A stretch of 36,679 nt of DNA, taken from assembly GCA_050185515.1 (NCBI GenBank), contig JBFWZG010000015.1, forward strand, positions 1-36,679, written 5' to 3'. The translations under genes and the position numbers were made by a program. This DNA is from JAQSWP01 sp050185515 (GTDB taxonomy: Bacteria; Pseudomonadota; Alphaproteobacteria; Reyranellales; JAQSWP01). The notes under the pieces are model-generated. The model worked only from the letters and a program-made list of their open reading frames with translations, was not told the origin of the DNA and did no database searches. This document shows, one piece after another, positions 35,215-36,679 of this stretch (positions are counted from its first letter, which is position 1; every line of letters starts with the position of its first letter).

Positions 35215-35241
35215 GCGGCCGGGGAGGCGCTCCCCGGCCGC
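35215..35241 (-). repeat. Strong intercistronic hairpin between urtA and urtB
   Basis: GCGGCCGGGGA (35215-35225) and TCCCCGGCCGC (35231-35241) form an 11-bp perfect stem with a 5-base loop, 25 bases after the urtA stop codon. There is no T-run on either strand. Such hairpins between a binding-protein gene and its permease genes often protect the upstream mRNA 3' end or cause partial termination, giving more binding protein than permease. Confidence 0.75.
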
Positions 35242-35265
35242 GCGGTTCTCAGAGCGAAGCGCGGC

Positions 35266-36561
35266 CTACTTGCCGGCGCCGCCGCACTTGCCGGTCTTGA
35301 CGTTGAAGTTGCCGCACGACATCGGCGCGCGCCAGTCGGCGATCAGGTCCTTCGAGCCTTCGAGATAGTCCGACCACTCGTCGCCCACGACCAGGCCCGA
35401 GGTCTGCCACACCGTGTCGAACTGGCCGTCGGCCTTGACCTCGCCGATCAGCACCGGCTTGGTGATGTGGTGGTTCGGCATCATGGTCGAGTAGCCGCCC
35501 GACAGATTCGGCACCGAGACGCCGATGATGGCGTCGATCACCGCGTTGGGATCGGTCGTGCCGGCCTTCTCCACCGCCTTGACCCACATGTTGAAGCCGA
35601 TGACGTGCGCTTCCATCGGATCGTTGGTCACGCGCTTCGGATTCTTGGTGAAGGCCTTCCACTTGGCGATGAACGCCTCGTTGTCGGGATTCTTGACCGA
35701 CTGGAAGTAGTTCCAGGCCGCCAGATGGCCGACCAGCGGCGCGGTGTCGATGCCCGCCAGCTCTTCCTCGCCGACCGAGAAGGCGACGACGGGAATGTCG
35801 GTCGCCTTGACGCCCTGGTTGGCCAGCTCCTTGTAGAACGGCACGTTGGCGTCTCCGTTGATGGTCGAGACGACCGCCGTCTTCTTGCCGGCCGAGCCGA
35901 ACTTCTTGATGTTCGCCACGATCGTCTGCCAGTCGGAATGGCCGAACGGCGTGTAGTTGATCATGATGTCCTCGGCCTTGACGCCCTTCTGCTTCAGGTA
36001 GGCCTCGAGGATCTTGTTGGTGGTGCGCGGATAGACGTAGTCGGTGCCCGCCAGCACCCAGCGCTGCACCTTCTCCTCCTTCATCAGGTAGTCGACGGCC
36101 GGAATCGCCTGCTGGTTCGGCGCGGCGCCGGTGTAGAAGATGTTCTTCGAGCTTTCCTCGCCCTCGTACTGCACCGGATAGAACAGGATCGAGTTCAGCT
36201 CCTCGAACACCGGCAGCACCGACTTGCGCGACACCGAGGTCCAGCAGCCGAAGGTGGCCGCCACCTTGTTGACCGAGATCAGTTCACGCGCCTTTTCGGC
36301 GAACAGCGGCCAATTGGAGGCCGGATCGACCACGACGGCCTCGAGCTTCTTGCCCAGGAGGCCGCCCTTCTTGTTCTGCTCCTCGATCAGCATCAGCATG
36401 ACGTCCTTCAGGGTCGTCTCGCTGATCGCCATCGTGCCGGACAGAGAATGCAGCACGCCGACCTTGATCGTTTCCTGCGCCAGCGCCGGAGCGACGCCGG
36501 AGATCGCGACGGCAGCGCTCATCGCGGCACCGACTGCGAAGTTTTTCCAAATCCTTGTCAT
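35266..36561 (-). CDS. urtA: Urea ABC transporter substrate-binding protein UrtA
   Basis: This 431-residue periplasmic binding protein of the branched-chain amino acid/amide type captures urea for UrtBCDE. The signal peptide covers residues 1-28 (cleavage after APALA). Mature features include KVGVLHSLSGTMAISETTLKD, GCWTSVSRKSVLPVFE, LFYPVQYEGEESS, WVLAGTDYVYPRTTNKIL, and FSVGEEELAGID, all close to UrtA consensus and distinct from AmiC-like or LivJ proteins. The ATG at 36561 has only a weak upstream GGGA. It is the first gene of the operon; a sigma-54 promoter lies about 100 bases upstream. Confidence 0.97.
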   Translation of the reverse strand: MTRIWKNFAVGAAMSAAVAISGVAPALAQETIKVGVLHSLSGTMAISETTLKDVMLMLIEEQNKKGGLLGKKLEAVVVDPASNWPLFAEKARELISVNKVAATFGCWTSVSRKSVLPVFEELNSILFYPVQYEGEESSKNIFYTGAAPNQQAIPAVDYLMKEEKVQRWVLAGTDYVYPRTTNKILEAYLKQKGVKAEDIMINYTPFGHSDWQTIVANIKKFGSAGKKTAVVSTINGDANVPFYKELANQGVKATDIPVVAFSVGEEELAGIDTAPLVGHLAAWNYFQSVKNPDNEAFIAKWKAFTKNPKRVTNDPMEAHVIGFNMWVKAVEKAGTTDPNAVIDAIIGVSVPNLSGGYSTMMPNHHITKPVLIGEVKADGQFDTVWQTSGLVVGDEWSDYLEGSKDLIADWRAPMSCGNFNVKTGKCGGAGK

Positions 36562-36660
36562 TTAGAGTCCCATCCCCGCGAAGTGGATAGGCCGCAAAGC
36601 CGCGACCTGGCACGAATGCGCGCAGCGATCCCCCGCCATCTCGCATCCGCGAACACATCT

Positions 36661-36677
36661 CCGCAAATCCCGTGCCA
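36661..36677 (-). promoter_or_regulatory. Sigma-54 (-24/-12) promoter for the urt-ure operon
   Basis: The minus strand reads TGGCACG GGAT TTGC from 36677 to 36663, preceded by T. This matches the sigma-54 consensus (YTGGCACG-N4-TTGCW) at every position except the last W. The GG of -24 and GC of -12 are exactly 10 bases apart. Transcription would start near 36651, leaving a leader of about 90 bases before the urtA ATG. Sigma-54 promoters need an enhancer-binding activator such as NtrC, so nitrogen control is inferred. The enhancer sites would lie outside the window. Confidence 0.8.
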
Positions 36678-36679
36678 AC

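Noticed and set aside
36601..36620. TGGCACG on the plus strand (36608-36614) as a second sigma-54 promoter
   Set aside because: The bases at the -12 position do not give TTGC and the GG-N10-GC spacing fails; only the minus-strand site at 36661-36677 fits.

Overview
The window is a GC-rich chromosomal segment from a Proteobacterium, most likely an Alphaproteobacterium. The main evidence is the gene order argS - SPOR-domain protein - nagZ - scpA - scpB - tatA - tatB - tatC - serS, a housekeeping arrangement typical of that class. A dgt-family gene directly precedes argS. The genus cannot be fixed from what is visible. The sequence is a scaffold: exactly 100 Ns (9034-9133) interrupt the SPOR gene. 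There are no tRNA or rRNA genes, insertion sequences or CRISPR arrays that I can recognise.

Region 1 (1-12793, all minus strand) is the housekeeping block, in transcription order: a TerC-family membrane protein, dGTPase-like HD hydrolase, ArgS, SPOR protein, NagZ, ScpA, ScpB, TatA, TatB, TatC, SerS, and probably the first codons of another gene. It joins translation, peptidoglycan recycling and division, chromosome condensation and Tat protein export. A two-gene ferric-iron-type ABC transporter (permease and ATPase, no binding protein) sits between scpB and tatA, inside an otherwise familiar order.

Region 2 (12794-19668) is a mixed set: a crotonase-fold protein (+) converging on the HrpB helicase (-); a divergent pair (+) of a leaderless gamma-glutamyltransferase-like hydrolase and a polysaccharide-deacetylase-fold enzyme; and an SDR oxidoreductase (-).

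Region 3 (19778-25205) is a complete N-acetylglutaminylglutamine amide (NAGGN) osmoprotectant module: asnO (amidotransferase), ngg (GNAT plus ATP-grasp dipeptide synthetase) and the associated M42-type peptidase. A divergent MarR-type regulator shares a short AT-rich promoter region with asnO. That region has two direct repeats of ATTAGTGT and is a good candidate operator.

Region 4 (25213-36679, minus strand) is an unbroken urea acquisition and breakdown operon: urtABCDE (urea ABC transporter), ureDABCEFG (nickel urease and its assembly proteins) and a HupE/UreJ-type nickel permease. At the right edge, upstream of urtA, lies a near-perfect sigma-54 promoter with the diagnostic GG-N10-GC spacing, which points to nitrogen-limitation control. 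An 11-bp perfect hairpin between urtA and urtB probably favours excess binding protein.

No single locus looks like an entirely unknown system. The most useful leads are the MarR/NAGGN control region, the sigma-54 urt promoter, the iron transporter inserted in the scp-tat block, and the leaderless GGT-like/deacetylase gene pair.
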